Shown: piece by piece, positions 1 through 8,444 of the stretch
How the letters are laid out: every line of letters starts with the position of its first letter
How positions within the stretch are numbered: the stretch's first letter is position 1
Assembly (NCBI GenBank): GCA_946415475.1
Contig: CAMKSQ010000001.1
Coordinates: forward strand, 62,001-126,000
DNA from: an uncultured Bacteroidales bacterium
GTDB lineage: Bacteria > Bacteroidota > Bacteroidia > Bacteroidales > UBA932
Length of the DNA: 64,000 bases
Direction: 5' to 3'
Translations under genes and position numbers: made by a program
The notes under the pieces: generated by a model
What the model saw: only the letters and a program-made list of their open reading frames with translations
Databases searched by the model: none
What the model was told of the DNA's origin: nothing

Positions 1-25
1 AGAAATACGGGACGTTGTAGTCCCT

Positions 26-53
26 GTCATACCGAGCGAAGCGAGTGTATCTC
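26..53 (+). repeat. Short dyad repeat, copy 1 (GTCATACCGAG..GAGTGTATCT)
   Basis: A 28 bp element reading GTCATACCGAG, a short variable centre, then GAGTGTATCTC lies directly before the recombinase start codon. A second copy occurs in opposite orientation at 27368-27398. It resembles the small dispersed repeats of bacterial intergenic regions. Function unknown. Confidence 0.5.
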
Positions 54-920
54 ATGATACTGCAGGATTACAGAAATTACCTCAGGTTAGAACGAAGGAT
101 GTCACCCAATACGGTGGCATCCTATTGTCATGATATAGAGGGATTTCTGGCTTTTTGTGAGGTGGAGCCCCGCGTGGTCACCACGGAGGATATCCAACGC
201 TATCTGGGGAAAGTAACGGCGGAAGGCCTGTCCAAACGCAGCACGGCCCGCCTGGTAAGCGCTCTGCGCAGTTTCTTCAGCTGGTGCGTGGAAGAAGGTG
301 AAATCAAGGAGAATCCCTGCGACCGCATCGACGCGCCCAAACTGGGAAAATACCTGCCGGAAGTGCTCAGCGTGGACGAAGTCACGGCCATCCTGGAATC
401 GGTGGACCTGAATGCTCCCTATGGGAAACGCAATCGCGCCATCCTGGAGGTACTGTACGGCTGCGGGCTGCGCGTAAGCGAATGCGCCGGCCTCCGCATC
501 TCGCACGTGCACCTGGAGGAGGGTTTTGTCGATGTCATCGGCAAAGGAAACAAGCAACGCCTGATCCCGCTGGGAGAAATGGCCGCAGACGCCATCCTCG
601 CCTACCTCCCGGAGCGGCCCTCCCCTGCCTCTGCCGCCTGCGAGGACTTCCTTTTCCTCAACCGTTTTGGAAAGCCGCTCAGCCGCGTGTCCCTGTTCAA
701 CCTGGTAAAAGAGCAGGCCATGGTTGCCGGCATTCAGAAAGAAATCTCGCCCCACACCTTCCGGCATTCGTTTGCCACGCACCTGATAGAAAACGGGGCT
801 GATTTACGTATTGTCCAGGAAATGCTGGGCCACGAGAGCATCCTCACCACGGAAATCTACACCCACATCGACACCTCCACCTGGCACAGAATGGTCCTGG
901 AGCATCATCCGAGGGCATAA
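54..920 (+). CDS. Tyrosine recombinase XerC/XerD family
   Basis: Site-specific tyrosine recombinase of 288 residues, the usual size for chromosome-dimer resolvases acting at dif with FtsK. The N-terminal SAM-like DNA-binding domain covers about residues 1-85 and the catalytic domain about 105-285. The full catalytic set is visible: Arg140 (GCGLRVSE), Lys164 (GKGNKQR), His234-x-x-Arg237 (HTFRHSF), His260 (MLGHES) and nucleophile Tyr269 (IYTHID). I chose the ATG at 54; a GTG at 45 in frame would add three residues that fall in the repeat at 26-53. ftsK lies in the same window at 8969-11416. Whether this is XerC or XerD cannot be settled here. Nothing suggests an integrase belonging to a mobile element. 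Confidence 0.93.
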   Translation: MILQDYRNYLRLERRMSPNTVASYCHDIEGFLAFCEVEPRVVTTEDIQRYLGKVTAEGLSKRSTARLVSALRSFFSWCVEEGEIKENPCDRIDAPKLGKYLPEVLSVDEVTAILESVDLNAPYGKRNRAILEVLYGCGLRVSECAGLRISHVHLEEGFVDVIGKGNKQRLIPLGEMAADAILAYLPERPSPASAACEDFLFLNRFGKPLSRVSLFNLVKEQAMVAGIQKEISPHTFRHSFATHLIENGADLRIVQEMLGHESILTTEIYTHIDTSTWHRMVLEHHPRA

Positions 921-930
921 AAAACAAAAA

Positions 931-967
931 AACCGGTCTTTGGCAATGCCTTGGAACCGGTTCTTTT
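931..967 (+). terminator. Possible terminator of the xer gene
   Basis: AACCGGT at 931-937 pairs with ACCGGTT at 956-962 around a loop that has a small GGC/GCC helix, followed by CTTTTG. The stem is only 7 bp, so this is a moderate candidate. Confidence 0.45.
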
Positions 968-1004
968 GACGTGTACTAAAACCTAAACCTATAATATAGA
1001 TGCA

Positions 1005-1051
1005 GAAAAAAACAAAACGTTGCAGAAAAATTTAAGATTCTGCAACGTTTT
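1005..1051 (-). terminator. Rho-independent terminator after pth
   Basis: A 14 bp perfect stem (1014-1027 with 1038-1051, containing CGTTGCAGAA) is followed on the minus strand by a run of T (plus-strand A run at 1005-1012). The 3' arm of the plus-strand reading overlaps the last pth codons. Confidence 0.85.
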
Positions 1052-1640
1052 CTTGTTTTTCCGCTTTTTCTGCCTTGGGACGCGTGTTCAGGGTGTTCAT
1101 CGCGCGGCCTATTCCAATGGTGGAAACATCCTTGATTCCCTGGATAATGCGGGCGGCAAGTTGCGGAACTTCCGCCTTTTCTTCATCGGACAACGGCCCT
1201 AACACGTAGTCCACCTGTCTTCCCCGTGAGAATTCATTTCCGATACCGACCCGGATACGGATCCACTGATCGCTTTCCAGCTTATCCGTAATATCCTGCA
1301 GGCCGTTGTGGCCGCCGGAAGATCCGTTGGCCCGCATACGCAGGGTGCCGAACGGCAGGTTGATATCGTCAGAAATGACAATGAGGTTTTCCATGGGAAG
1401 ATGCAGCTTCTGCATCCAGTAACGGACCGCATTGCCGCTCAGGTTCATGTAGGTGTTCGGCTTGAGCAAGACGAACCAGCGCCCTTTGAAAGAGACCTCC
1501 GCCACGTCGCCGTAGCGGTCGGTCTTGAAAAGGACATTGGATGCCTGAGCCCAGGCATCCAATACCATAAATCCCATGTTGTGCCGGGTATTGGCGTATT
1601 CTGCGCCAATGTTCCCCAGCCCTACAACAAGATACTCCAT
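1032..1640 (-). CDS. pth: Peptidyl-tRNA hydrolase
   Basis: Cytosolic enzyme that cleaves the ester bond of peptidyl-tRNAs that drop off the ribosome. At 202 residues it has the normal length. The family signature is intact: Asn10 and catalytic His20 in GNIGAEYANTRHNMGF, the Asp pair near residue 91-92 in ISDDINLPFG, and the GGHNGL loop around 109-114. The C-terminal tail is rich in Lys and Glu. It starts 2 nt after the rplY stop, so both are translated from one message, a common pairing in bacteria. A strong terminator follows. Confidence 0.96.
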   Translation of the reverse strand: MEYLVVGLGNIGAEYANTRHNMGFMVLDAWAQASNVLFKTDRYGDVAEVSFKGRWFVLLKPNTYMNLSGNAVRYWMQKLHLPMENLIVISDDINLPFGTLRMRANGSSGGHNGLQDITDKLESDQWIRIRVGIGNEFSRGRQVDYVLGPLSDEEKAEVPQLAARIIQGIKDVSTIGIGRAMNTLNTRPKAEKAEKQENVAES

Positions 1641-1642
1641 TT

Positions 1643-2230
1643 TTACTGAGCGGCCTTAGCAGCTTCCAGAGCGGCCTGCTGCATGGCACGGGTGGTCTTC
1701 ACGGAGCAGATGATGGTGTTCTTGTCGGACACAATCTGCAGGCCCTCGAACTTGAGGTCACCGGCGACCATTCTCTTGTCCAGCTCCAGCGGAGTAACAT
1801 CGATGTCCAGCTGATCCGGGAGGTTCTTCATGAGAGCGCAAACCTTCAGGCTGCGGGCGCTCTGGGTGAACTTACCACCAGCCTGTACACCCTTGGGGTG
1901 ACCGGTGATGTTCAGCGGAACAGCAATGACGATGGGCTTAGTTTCATTAACGGCGAGGAAATCCACGTGCAGGCAGTTGTCCTCTACCGGGTGCCACTGA
2001 TACTCATGAGCCACGGCGGTGTAGGTTTTGCCACCCAGCACCAGGTCCACGATATAAGAAGCGGGCGTGTGGGTAAGACCCTTCAGCTCTTTCTCATCGA
2101 CAGTGAAAAGGATGTTGTCCATACCGGCACCATAGAGGTTGCAAGGTACCAGACCCTGAGCGCGGAAGGCCTTAAGAGTGGCCTTGTTGCCCTTCTGGCG
2201 GATTTCGCCATTCAGCGTAAAATGCTTCAT
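1643..2230 (-). CDS. rplY: 50S ribosomal protein L25 (bL25, TL5/CTC long form)
   Basis: bL25 binds 5S rRNA in the large subunit. The 195-residue protein is the long, two-domain CTC form: an N-terminal 5S-binding barrel (about 1-90, with RAQGLVPCNLYG) and a C-terminal beta domain (about 95-180, with NITGHPKGVQAGG), ending in an Ala-rich tail. It is the first gene of an rplY-pth unit with its own promoter at 2318-2348, which sits inside the terminator of the upstream tpiA operon. Confidence 0.95.
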   Translation of the reverse strand: MKHFTLNGEIRQKGNKATLKAFRAQGLVPCNLYGAGMDNILFTVDEKELKGLTHTPASYIVDLVLGGKTYTAVAHEYQWHPVEDNCLHVDFLAVNETKPIVIAVPLNITGHPKGVQAGGKFTQSARSLKVCALMKNLPDQLDIDVTPLELDKRMVAGDLKFEGLQIVSDKNTIICSVKTTRAMQQAALEAAKAAQ

Positions 2231-2288
2231 TGTTTTGTAAAATTTAAAATGTGTTACTCAGTGCGATTTTCACGCACCCCATTGCACC

Positions 2289-2323
2289 AAAAAACCTTTG
2301 CGGCTTTTTTAAGCGCGCAAAGG
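2289..2323 (-). terminator. Terminator after tpiA
   Basis: On the minus strand CCTTTGCG (2316-2323) pairs with CGCAAAGG (2295-2302) and is followed by six T residues (2289-2294). The 5' arm overlaps the -7 box of the rplY promoter. Confidence 0.8.
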
Positions 2324-2348
2324 TAATCATTTTTTACTAATTTACAAA
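2318..2348 (-). promoter_or_regulatory. Promoter of rplY-pth
   Basis: Minus strand: -33 TTTG (2345-2348), 19 bp spacer, -7 TACCTTTG (2318-2325). Predicted start about 2312, inside the loop of the tpiA terminator, so new transcripts would not form that hairpin. Confidence 0.75.
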
Positions 2349-2356
2349 ACCTTGGC

Positions 2357-3112
2357 TTAGAAACTGGTAGCAATTCCCAGGAAGTCGTCGGCTTTGAGGG
2401 CGGCGCCGCCGATGAGACCACCGTCGATGTCTTTCTCGGCGAAGAGTTCCTTGGCGTTGGAGGGCTTGCAGGAGCCACCGTACAGGATGGTCATGTCGTC
2501 TGCCACCTGGGCGCCGAACTTGGCCTCGATGACGTTGCGGATGCAAGCGTGGATTTCCTCTGCCTGAGCAGCGGTAGCGGTTTTGCCAGTGCCGATGGCC
2601 CAAACGGGCTCATAAGCGATAACCACGTTCTTCATGTCCTCGGCGGAGAAGTTGTAAAGGACGTTCTTGGTCTGGGCGGTAACCACCTCGAAGTGCTTGC
2701 CAGCCTCACGCTCGTCCAGATTCTCACCTACGCAGAGGATCACTTTAAGACCGGCGGCGAGGGCCAGCTGGGTTTTCACAACCAGCTTCTCATCCGTCTC
2801 ACCATAATACTGACGACGCTCGCTGTGGCCCAGGATGGTATATTCACAGCCGATGGAAGTGAGCATGTTCACTGCCACTTCACCGGTGTAAGCGCCTTTC
2901 TCATGGTCTGCGCAGTTCTGGGCGCTGAGTTTGACCTTGGAGCCTTTCAGGACATCGGCCACGCAGGCCAGATGGGTGAACGGCGGAGCCACTACCAACT
3001 CTACATTGGCCGGAAGATCCTTGGCTTTTTCTACAACAGCTTTTGCAAGTTCGACACCTTCGGGAACGGTGGTATTCATTTTCCAGTTCCCTGCTACAAT
3101 AAATTTTCTCAT
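2357..3112 (-). CDS. tpiA: Triosephosphate isomerase
   Basis: Interconverts dihydroxyacetone phosphate and glyceraldehyde 3-phosphate in glycolysis. The protein is 251 residues, a complete TIM barrel. Catalytic residues are all present: Asn9 and Lys11 (AGNWKMN), electrophile His96 (ILGHSERR) and base Glu168 ([11 protein letters not shown]); phosphate-binding Gly/Ser motifs GGSCKPSN and GGLIGGAAL follow. It begins 9 nt after ptb, so it reads as the last gene of an ackA-ptb-tpiA operon and is closed by the terminator at 2289-2323. Confidence 0.97.
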   Translation of the reverse strand: MRKFIVAGNWKMNTTVPEGVELAKAVVEKAKDLPANVELVVAPPFTHLACVADVLKGSKVKLSAQNCADHEKGAYTGEVAVNMLTSIGCEYTILGHSERRQYYGETDEKLVVKTQLALAAGLKVILCVGENLDEREAGKHFEVVTAQTKNVLYNFSAEDMKNVVIAYEPVWAIGTGKTATAAQAEEIHACIRNVIEAKFGAQVADDMTILYGGSCKPSNAKELFAEKDIDGGLIGGAALKADDFLGIATSF

Positions 3113-3121
3113 ATACTAAAA

Positions 3122-4027
3122 TTACTTAACAGACATAACTGCCGAAGCGATGGAATTGAGTTTTACATCCACGGAGTCCGCGCGGGAGGCCAGGATGCAA
3201 GGAACCTTGGTACCTACCAGGAAGCCGGCCTGACGAACGTCCTTGGCGAGTTTGGAATTGGTCTTCCAGAACACGTTGGCGCTCTCGATGTTGGGGAACA
3301 GCAGGCAGTCGGCGTCGCCGGCCACAGGGCTCTTGAGCTTCTTGATTTCCACGGATTCCTGGTCGATAGCCACATCCAGGGCCAGCGGGCCGTCACCGAT
3401 GGCCTTGATCTGGCCACGGTCGCACATCTTGGCCAGCATAGCACCCTCCACGCAGGCGGGCATGCTGTCCAGCATTTGCTCGGAAGCGGCGATGAAGGCG
3501 ATCTTAGGCTGGACGATACCGAAGCTGCGGGCCACGCCGGTAACAAAACCGGCCATCTTCACCTTCTGGCGGAAATCCGGAGCAGGGATTACGGCCATAT
3601 CGGTAATGAAGATGAGCTTGTGATAATTGGGGTTCTCGATAACGCCCACGTGGCTCAGGAGGCCCTTGGCGGGCAGCAGGCCACATTCCTTGTTCAGGAT
3701 GGCGCGCAGGAACTTGTCCGTGGAGCAAAGGCCCTTCATGAGGACATCGCCCTCGCCGTCGTGGACCATGCGGACGGCCTCTGCAACAGCCTTGAGTTCG
3801 TCCTTGATATCCACGATGGTGAATTTGTCAACGTTGATATTGGCGGCCTTGCAAACCTCTGTGATGAGATCGGAGTCGCCCACCAGGGTGACCTTCACAA
3901 AACCCATATCGCTGGCCAGAGATGCAGCCTCAATGGTGTGGGAGTCCACGCCCCAGGCGGCGATCATACGTTTGCAAATGCCTTTTGCCTTAAGTTCGGC
4001 AAACAAATCGTTGAAATTGGTAATCAT
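3122..4027 (-). CDS. ptb: Phosphate acyltransferase, Ptb family (phosphate butyryl/acetyltransferase)
   Basis: Transfers an acyl group between CoA and phosphate. The length, 301 residues, and motifs such as GLLSHVGV, GPLALDVA, SPVAGDADCLL and the C-terminal ILASRADS fit the phosphotransbutyrylase branch better than classical acetyl-specific Pta, which is longer. It is 2 nt from the gene for an acetate-kinase-type enzyme, so the pair makes or uses acyl phosphate and ATP. Whether the real substrate is acetyl-, propionyl- or butyryl-CoA cannot be read from the sequence. Confidence 0.85.
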   Translation of the reverse strand: MITNFNDLFAELKAKGICKRMIAAWGVDSHTIEAASLASDMGFVKVTLVGDSDLITEVCKAANINVDKFTIVDIKDELKAVAEAVRMVHDGEGDVLMKGLCSTDKFLRAILNKECGLLPAKGLLSHVGVIENPNYHKLIFITDMAVIPAPDFRQKVKMAGFVTGVARSFGIVQPKIAFIAASEQMLDSMPACVEGAMLAKMCDRGQIKAIGDGPLALDVAIDQESVEIKKLKSPVAGDADCLLFPNIESANVFWKTNSKLAKDVRQAGFLVGTKVPCILASRADSVDVKLNSIASAVMSVK

Positions 4028-4029
4028 GA

Positions 4030-5244
4030 TTATTCTTGGTTTTCTAGTACTAAATGCATGGTGTCACGGGCAATCACCAGTTCCTCGTTGGTGCAGATGA
4101 GGGCGGCCTTTACCTTGGAGTCTTCCGTGGTGATGATGGCGTCCTCGCCGAAGGCCACGTTGGCTTCGTAGTCCACCTTGAGGCCCAGGTAGGAGAAGTT
4201 CTCCAGCACGCGGCGACGCAGACGGCTGTTGTGCTCACCGATACCGCCGGTGAAGATGATCAGGTCTACCCCGTTCATGGCTGCCACATAGGAGCCGATA
4301 TTCTTAATGATATCGTAGGTGTATTTCTTGAACACGAGTTTGGCCTTGGGATCGCCGCCGTTGGCGAGTTCGTCCAGCTCACGGGCATCGGAGGTTTTGG
4401 TGGAAACGCCCAGGAAGCCGGATTTGCGGTTGAGGATGTTGGTCATCTCGTCCGGATCCACGCCCAGCTTCTTTTCCAGGTACAGGACGGCGTTGGCGTC
4501 GATATTACCCACGCGGGTACCCATGATCATGCCCTCCAGCGGGGTGAAGCCCATGGAAGTATCTACGCACTTGCCATTCAGGATGGCGCAGATGGAGCTG
4601 CCGGCGCCCAGGTGGCAGGTGATGATCTTGGAACTGTTGATATCCAGGCCCGCGAGTTTGGCGCCCACACCGGCCACGAACTGGTGGGAGGTGCCGTGCG
4701 CACCGTAACGACGGACGCGGTATTTTTCATAGTATTCGTAAGGGAGACCATACATGTATGCGTACGAAGGCATGGTCTGATGGAAGGCAGTGTCGAACGT
4801 AACCACCTGCGGCACGGAAGGAAGGACCTCCTGCATGGCACGGATACCCAGCAGGTGGGCCGGATTGTGCAGCGGGGCGAAGTCTGCGCAGAAGGTAATC
4901 TTGTCGATTACATCTTCATCTACCAGCACGGAACCGGAGAAGAAGTCTCCACCCTGCACGATGCGGTGACCCACGGCCTCAATGTCCTCCAGGGACTTGA
5001 GCACGCCCGTCTCCTTGTCCGTAAGGGCGGCCAGGATGAGCTGCATGCCCACTTTGTGGTCCGGGATGGGAACATCCTTCACCTGTTTCTCGCCCCCGGC
5101 GGGAGCATATTGGAGAATGCCGGCAGGAAGGCCGATCTTTTCGCAGATACCCTTGGCAATAACGTCGAATACGTTATCGTTCTTCATGTCCAGAAGCTGG
5201 TACTTGATGGAAGAACTGCCGCAGTTGATAACAAGAATAATCAT
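4030..5244 (-). CDS. ackA: Acetate kinase family (acyl kinase)
   Basis: Makes ATP from ADP and acyl phosphate. The 404-residue size and ASKHA-fold motifs match acetate kinase: VINCGSSSIKYQ at the N-terminus, VTFDTAFHQTMP, YGAHGTSHQFV, CHLGAGSSICAI, DTSMGFTPLEG and FTGGIGEHN. Butyrate kinases are shorter (about 355) and lack this exact pattern. It is the promoter-proximal gene of the leftward ackA-ptb-tpiA unit, divergent from comEC. Its neighbour is Ptb-like rather than Pta, which leaves the acyl group open. Confidence 0.9.
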   Translation of the reverse strand: MIILVINCGSSSIKYQLLDMKNDNVFDVIAKGICEKIGLPAGILQYAPAGGEKQVKDVPIPDHKVGMQLILAALTDKETGVLKSLEDIEAVGHRIVQGGDFFSGSVLVDEDVIDKITFCADFAPLHNPAHLLGIRAMQEVLPSVPQVVTFDTAFHQTMPSYAYMYGLPYEYYEKYRVRRYGAHGTSHQFVAGVGAKLAGLDINSSKIITCHLGAGSSICAILNGKCVDTSMGFTPLEGMIMGTRVGNIDANAVLYLEKKLGVDPDEMTNILNRKSGFLGVSTKTSDARELDELANGGDPKAKLVFKKYTYDIIKNIGSYVAAMNGVDLIIFTGGIGEHNSRLRRRVLENFSYLGLKVDYEANVAFGEDAIITTEDSKVKAALICTNEELVIARDTMHLVLENQE

Positions 5245-5317
5245 AATTATGTGATTTTAAATTATTGTTCGGTATATCTTTGCAAATATACAAAATATAT
5301 TTGGTATTTTTGCATGT
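5245..5317. promoter_or_regulatory. AT-rich divergent promoter region ackA / comEC
   Basis: 73 bp between divergent genes. Rightward -7 candidates are TATCTTTG (5275-5282) and TATTTTTG (5305-5312, ending 5 nt before the comEC ATG). A leftward -7 candidate is TATATTTG (5283-5290). Good -33 partners are not obvious; TTTG at 5279-5282 lies 22 bp before the second rightward box. Confidence 0.5.
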
Positions 5318-6397
5318 ATGGTTGAGGCGAAGGGCATAGAAACGCTGTCGGTCTCGTTTACGGCAGGCGTCATTCTGGGGGCAATGCTCTCCGGCAGCAC
5401 TTTCTTGCTCCCCTGCACCCTCCTGATACTCATCGCCCTCCCCTGTTTTTTGCAGGAAAAACTGGTGCGTCTGCCTGGGGCGCAAAGCCTGGGGATCCTG
5501 GTACTAACCTTTCTTCTGCTGGGTTTGTTCTGTGCCTGGAATGCCCTGCAGCCGGGCGTGGGCCTGCATCTGCGGGTGCAGGATTGGGCCGATGGGGCAG
5601 TGGGCAAGCTCCGGGCGCTCATCGACGCGCTCCCCTTCCGGGACGTGGGAACGCCGGCGCTCCTCAAGGCCCTTCTTACCGGCGACCGCAGCGGCCTTTC
5701 GCGGGAGACGGTAGCGGCGTTCCGGGCCAGCGGCGCCTCGCATGTGCTGGCGCTCTCCGGCCTTCATATTGGCATTATTTATTTGATTTTTGACCGGCTG
5801 ACGCGGGTGCTCGGACGATCGCCTGCCGCCCGGCATATCCGTTTCTGGCTCATTGTGCTGGGAGCGGGCTTTTTTACGCTCATGACGGGGGCGGGCGCTT
5901 CCATCGTCCGGGCGTTCCTGTTCATCACCATCAACGAGACGCTGCGCCTCCTGGGGCGGCCCCGGAAGGCCGTACGGGTGCTCTGCCTGGCACTCATGGT
6001 GCAGCTGGTCCTGGACCCGGGGGCCATCCGCGAGGTGGGCTTCCAGCTCAGTTACCTGGCCATGGCGGGCATTTTCCTCTTGTTCCCGGTGCTGGAGGCC
6101 TGGTATCCTGCGTCTGTTTCCTGGGATCCCATGCGGAAGATTTGGTCCATGGCCGCCCTCAGCATCAGCTGCCAGCTGTTCACCGGTCCGCTGGCCTGGC
6201 TGCGCTTCCACAGCTTTCCTAGGTACTTTCTCCTCACCAATTTACTGGCCCTTCCCCTTACTACGGCACTCATGGCCACAGCCGTCACAACGGTAGTTCT
6301 GGGGGCCCTGGGCTGGTGCCCGGACCTCCTTTTTAAAACAACCGACGGCCTTTGCCGCCTGCTGGTATGGGTATTGGAAATTATTGCCTCAATGTAA
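5318..6397 (+). CDS. Short ComEC/Rec2-family membrane protein
   Basis: 359 residues with many transmembrane helices and the ComEC competence core: LLTGDRSGLS, FRASGASHVLALSGLHIGI (about 130-150), the RAFLF segment and LDPGAIREVGFQLSYLAM (about 225-245). Full ComEC proteins, which pass DNA through the inner membrane, have about 700 residues with an OB domain near the N-terminus and often a beta-lactamase-like C-terminal domain; neither is seen here. The stop lies inside convergent apbE, and no continuation was seen in another frame, so this looks like a compact form rather than a recent break. A role in DNA uptake is an inference from the family. Confidence 0.8.
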   Translation: MVEAKGIETLSVSFTAGVILGAMLSGSTFLLPCTLLILIALPCFLQEKLVRLPGAQSLGILVLTFLLLGLFCAWNALQPGVGLHLRVQDWADGAVGKLRALIDALPFRDVGTPALLKALLTGDRSGLSRETVAAFRASGASHVLALSGLHIGIIYLIFDRLTRVLGRSPAARHIRFWLIVLGAGFFTLMTGAGASIVRAFLFITINETLRLLGRPRKAVRVLCLALMVQLVLDPGAIREVGFQLSYLAMAGIFLLFPVLEAWYPASVSWDPMRKIWSMAALSISCQLFTGPLAWLRFHSFPRYFLLTNLLALPLTTALMATAVTTVVLGALGWCPDLLFKTTDGLCRLLVWVLEIIASM

Positions 6398-7403
6398 AGC
6401 CGGGGCTGGCCCATTCTGCCATGCCGCCGTTTTCCGTGGCGGTGATGAGGTAGCCTTCCAGGGCGGGCGTGTCCAGGATGAGCTGTTGAGCAGCTTCCAG
6501 GCCGGCCACCATGCACCAGGTGGCAATGGCGTCTGCCTCTGCGGCGCTCTCCTGTGACACCACCGTTGCACTGAGGAGGGTGTGCTGCACAGGGTAGCCT
6601 GTGAGCGGATTCACCGTATGGGCGAATTTTTGCCCGTCCTTGATGTAGAACTTTCTATAATTCCCGGAAGTAACTATCCCACAAGGTTTTCCCTCCGAGC
6701 TCCAGATGCCGTCCAGTTCGTCCGAGGGGACCTCCGGCTGGTCAATGGGCCTGTCCACCCCAACCGACCAGGGTTTACCGGAAGGATTGAGGCCGTCGCA
6801 CCAGATTTCGCCAATGTCCACCAGCATGTCCTTGACCCCTATCCGGTATAGGTAGCGGGCGATGACGTCGCAGCTGTAGCCCTGGGCGATGGCGTTGTAG
6901 TTGAGCTGCGGGAAGCCCACATCCGCAGGGTTCACCTTGCCGTCCCTGACGGGCAGTTCTGCAGGAAGGAGGCGCATGCCGCAGCGCTCCTGCAGGGAAC
7001 GAATCTCTTCCTCCGAAGGGAATTGCTGCTCACGGAAACCGAAACCCCAGGCGTTGAACAGCGGACCTGCAGCACAGTCCACTAATCCGCCGGAACGCTC
7101 CCAATACTGATAAGCGCAACGGTACATGTCCAGGAAAAGCGGCGTGGCCGGGACAGCCTCCCCCGCATTGAAACGGGACAGCAACGAGCGCTTATTGTAC
7201 CCGGAAAGCGTGGTGTCGATTTGCAAAAGTAAGGCATCCACGCTGTCCCGGATGGTCTCCACCTTCTCCCCTACGCCCTTCATATTCAGCTTTATGGTAT
7301 AGGTGCCCCCCTGGGCAAAGCCCTGGATTTGGACATAGCGGCCTCGGGAAGGCACGCAGGCCATCAGGACAAGGAGGAGAAGAACCGGCAGGAGTTTTTG
7401 CAT
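6381..7403 (-). CDS. apbE: FAD:protein FMN transferase, ApbE lipoprotein
   Basis: ApbE enzymes attach FMN to Thr or Ser of periplasmic-side proteins such as NqrC and RnfG subunits. From the ATG at 7403 the protein has 340 residues; a GTG at 7424 would add 7 residues but would overlap a minus-strand -7-like box at 7424-7431. The start gives a clean lipoprotein signal with lipobox LVLMAC. Family features seen: GGTYTIKL, LSRFNAGE, NYNAIAQGYSCDVIARYL, DIGEIWCDG and FAHTVNPLTGYPVQ. No Nqr or Rnf genes lie nearby. The 3' end overlaps comEC by 17 nt, tail to tail. Confidence 0.93.
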   Translation of the reverse strand: MQKLLPVLLLLVLMACVPSRGRYVQIQGFAQGGTYTIKLNMKGVGEKVETIRDSVDALLLQIDTTLSGYNKRSLLSRFNAGEAVPATPLFLDMYRCAYQYWERSGGLVDCAAGPLFNAWGFGFREQQFPSEEEIRSLQERCGMRLLPAELPVRDGKVNPADVGFPQLNYNAIAQGYSCDVIARYLYRIGVKDMLVDIGEIWCDGLNPSGKPWSVGVDRPIDQPEVPSDELDGIWSSEGKPCGIVTSGNYRKFYIKDGQKFAHTVNPLTGYPVQHTLLSATVVSQESAAEADAIATWCMVAGLEAAQQLILDTPALEGYLITATENGGMAEWASPGFTLRQ

Positions 7404-7472
7404 TCTTTGGCAAGTATTTTGCACAAAAATACAAAAAAATACCGATATTTGCAGGTTAAGACAAGACAGCTT

Positions 7473-8444
7473 ATGAAAATCAAAATAGCCATTTTGGCAC
7501 TGGCTTTTGCCACCGTTCTTGGTGTCGGATGCAAAAAGACCACAACCACCACCACAACAACGCCTTCCCTGGGCGGTTTATGGATGAGTGCCCAACCCCA
7601 GTTCGTCCAGTATGGAGAGGAGCAGGAGTTCCGCATCTATATCGACGATATTTATGTGTCCGACAATACGGATCCGGGAAAGATGGGCGTCTATTGGCAG
7701 GTGTCGGGCTATGCACGCGACACGACCACACGGGACGTAGACAAATCCAATCCGGCTTACTATTTTACGCCAGAAGACCCTGGCACCTATACCGTCACTG
7801 CCACCCTTTATGCCCTTAACGGCAATTACTACAGCGCCACCTCCAGCGTCACGTTCCAAGCCATCGACCCGGACACGGCCATGGACGGAATTGAAGGAAC
7901 CACGGAAGACATCTACTTTGACGAATACGAAATCGAGATGTACACCGCCCACATTGGAAAACACACCTGGATGGCCCAGAATCTCTTTACCTTGGAGCCC
8001 GTCGGGCGTTCCTACCAGGACAGTGACGTAGTGGCGGACCTTTTCGGTCAATACTACTCCTGGGAGGAAGCCCAGGACATCTGCCCGGATGGCTGGCGCC
8101 TGCCCACCGCAGCAGAATTTGACGAGGACCTGGGTAATATTTCCGGAGAGTTGATGGGCAAAGTCCGCTTCCTGGATGTAGAAATGTGGCCCTACTGGCC
8201 GGACGTGGTCATCACCAACGAGACCCTGTTCAACGCCATCCCCGTGGGCTACATGGACCTGGCCACCTCCAGCCAGGCGCGCGGTTATAAGGAATACGCT
8301 GCATGGTGGACCAGCGATGACGTTGCCGAGGGTGATGAAAGTTTGGGCGTTTTCCGTTATATTTACTGCGAAGAACCTTACGTAAAAAAAGGCAAGGGAA
8401 GCAAAGAATCCCTCGCTCTCAATGTACGCTGTGTGAAAGAGTAA
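7473..8444 (+). CDS. FISUMP-domain lipoprotein with PKD-like region
   Basis: Surface or periplasmic lipoprotein of 323 residues. The start chosen is the ATG at 7473, which gives MKIKIAILALAFATVLGVGC with the lipid-modified Cys at 20, followed by two Lys and a run of eight Thr residues. The middle (about 45-135) is beta-rich with GTYTVTATLY, resembling PKD/Ig-like domains. The C-terminal half shows the FISUMP pattern (Fibrobacter succinogenes major paralogous domain): WMAQNL, CPDGWRLPTAAEF, NAIPVGYM, AAWWTSDD and closing NVRCVKE. The biochemical role of FISUMP proteins is unknown; they are usually exported. Confidence 0.8.
   Translation: MKIKIAILALAFATVLGVGCKKTTTTTTTTPSLGGLWMSAQPQFVQYGEEQEFRIYIDDIYVSDNTDPGKMGVYWQVSGYARDTTTRDVDKSNPAYYFTPEDPGTYTVTATLYALNGNYYSATSSVTFQAIDPDTAMDGIEGTTEDIYFDEYEIEMYTAHIGKHTWMAQNLFTLEPVGRSYQDSDVVADLFGQYYSWEEAQDICPDGWRLPTAAEFDEDLGNISGELMGKVRFLDVEMWPYWPDVVITNETLFNAIPVGYMDLATSSQARGYKEYAAWWTSDDVAEGDESLGVFRYIYCEEPYVKKGKGSKESLALNVRCVKE

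Noticed and set aside
5318..7403. Frameshifted ComEC continuing into apbE
   Set aside because: apbE on the opposite strand is intact, and no ComEC-like continuation was noticed in any plus frame.
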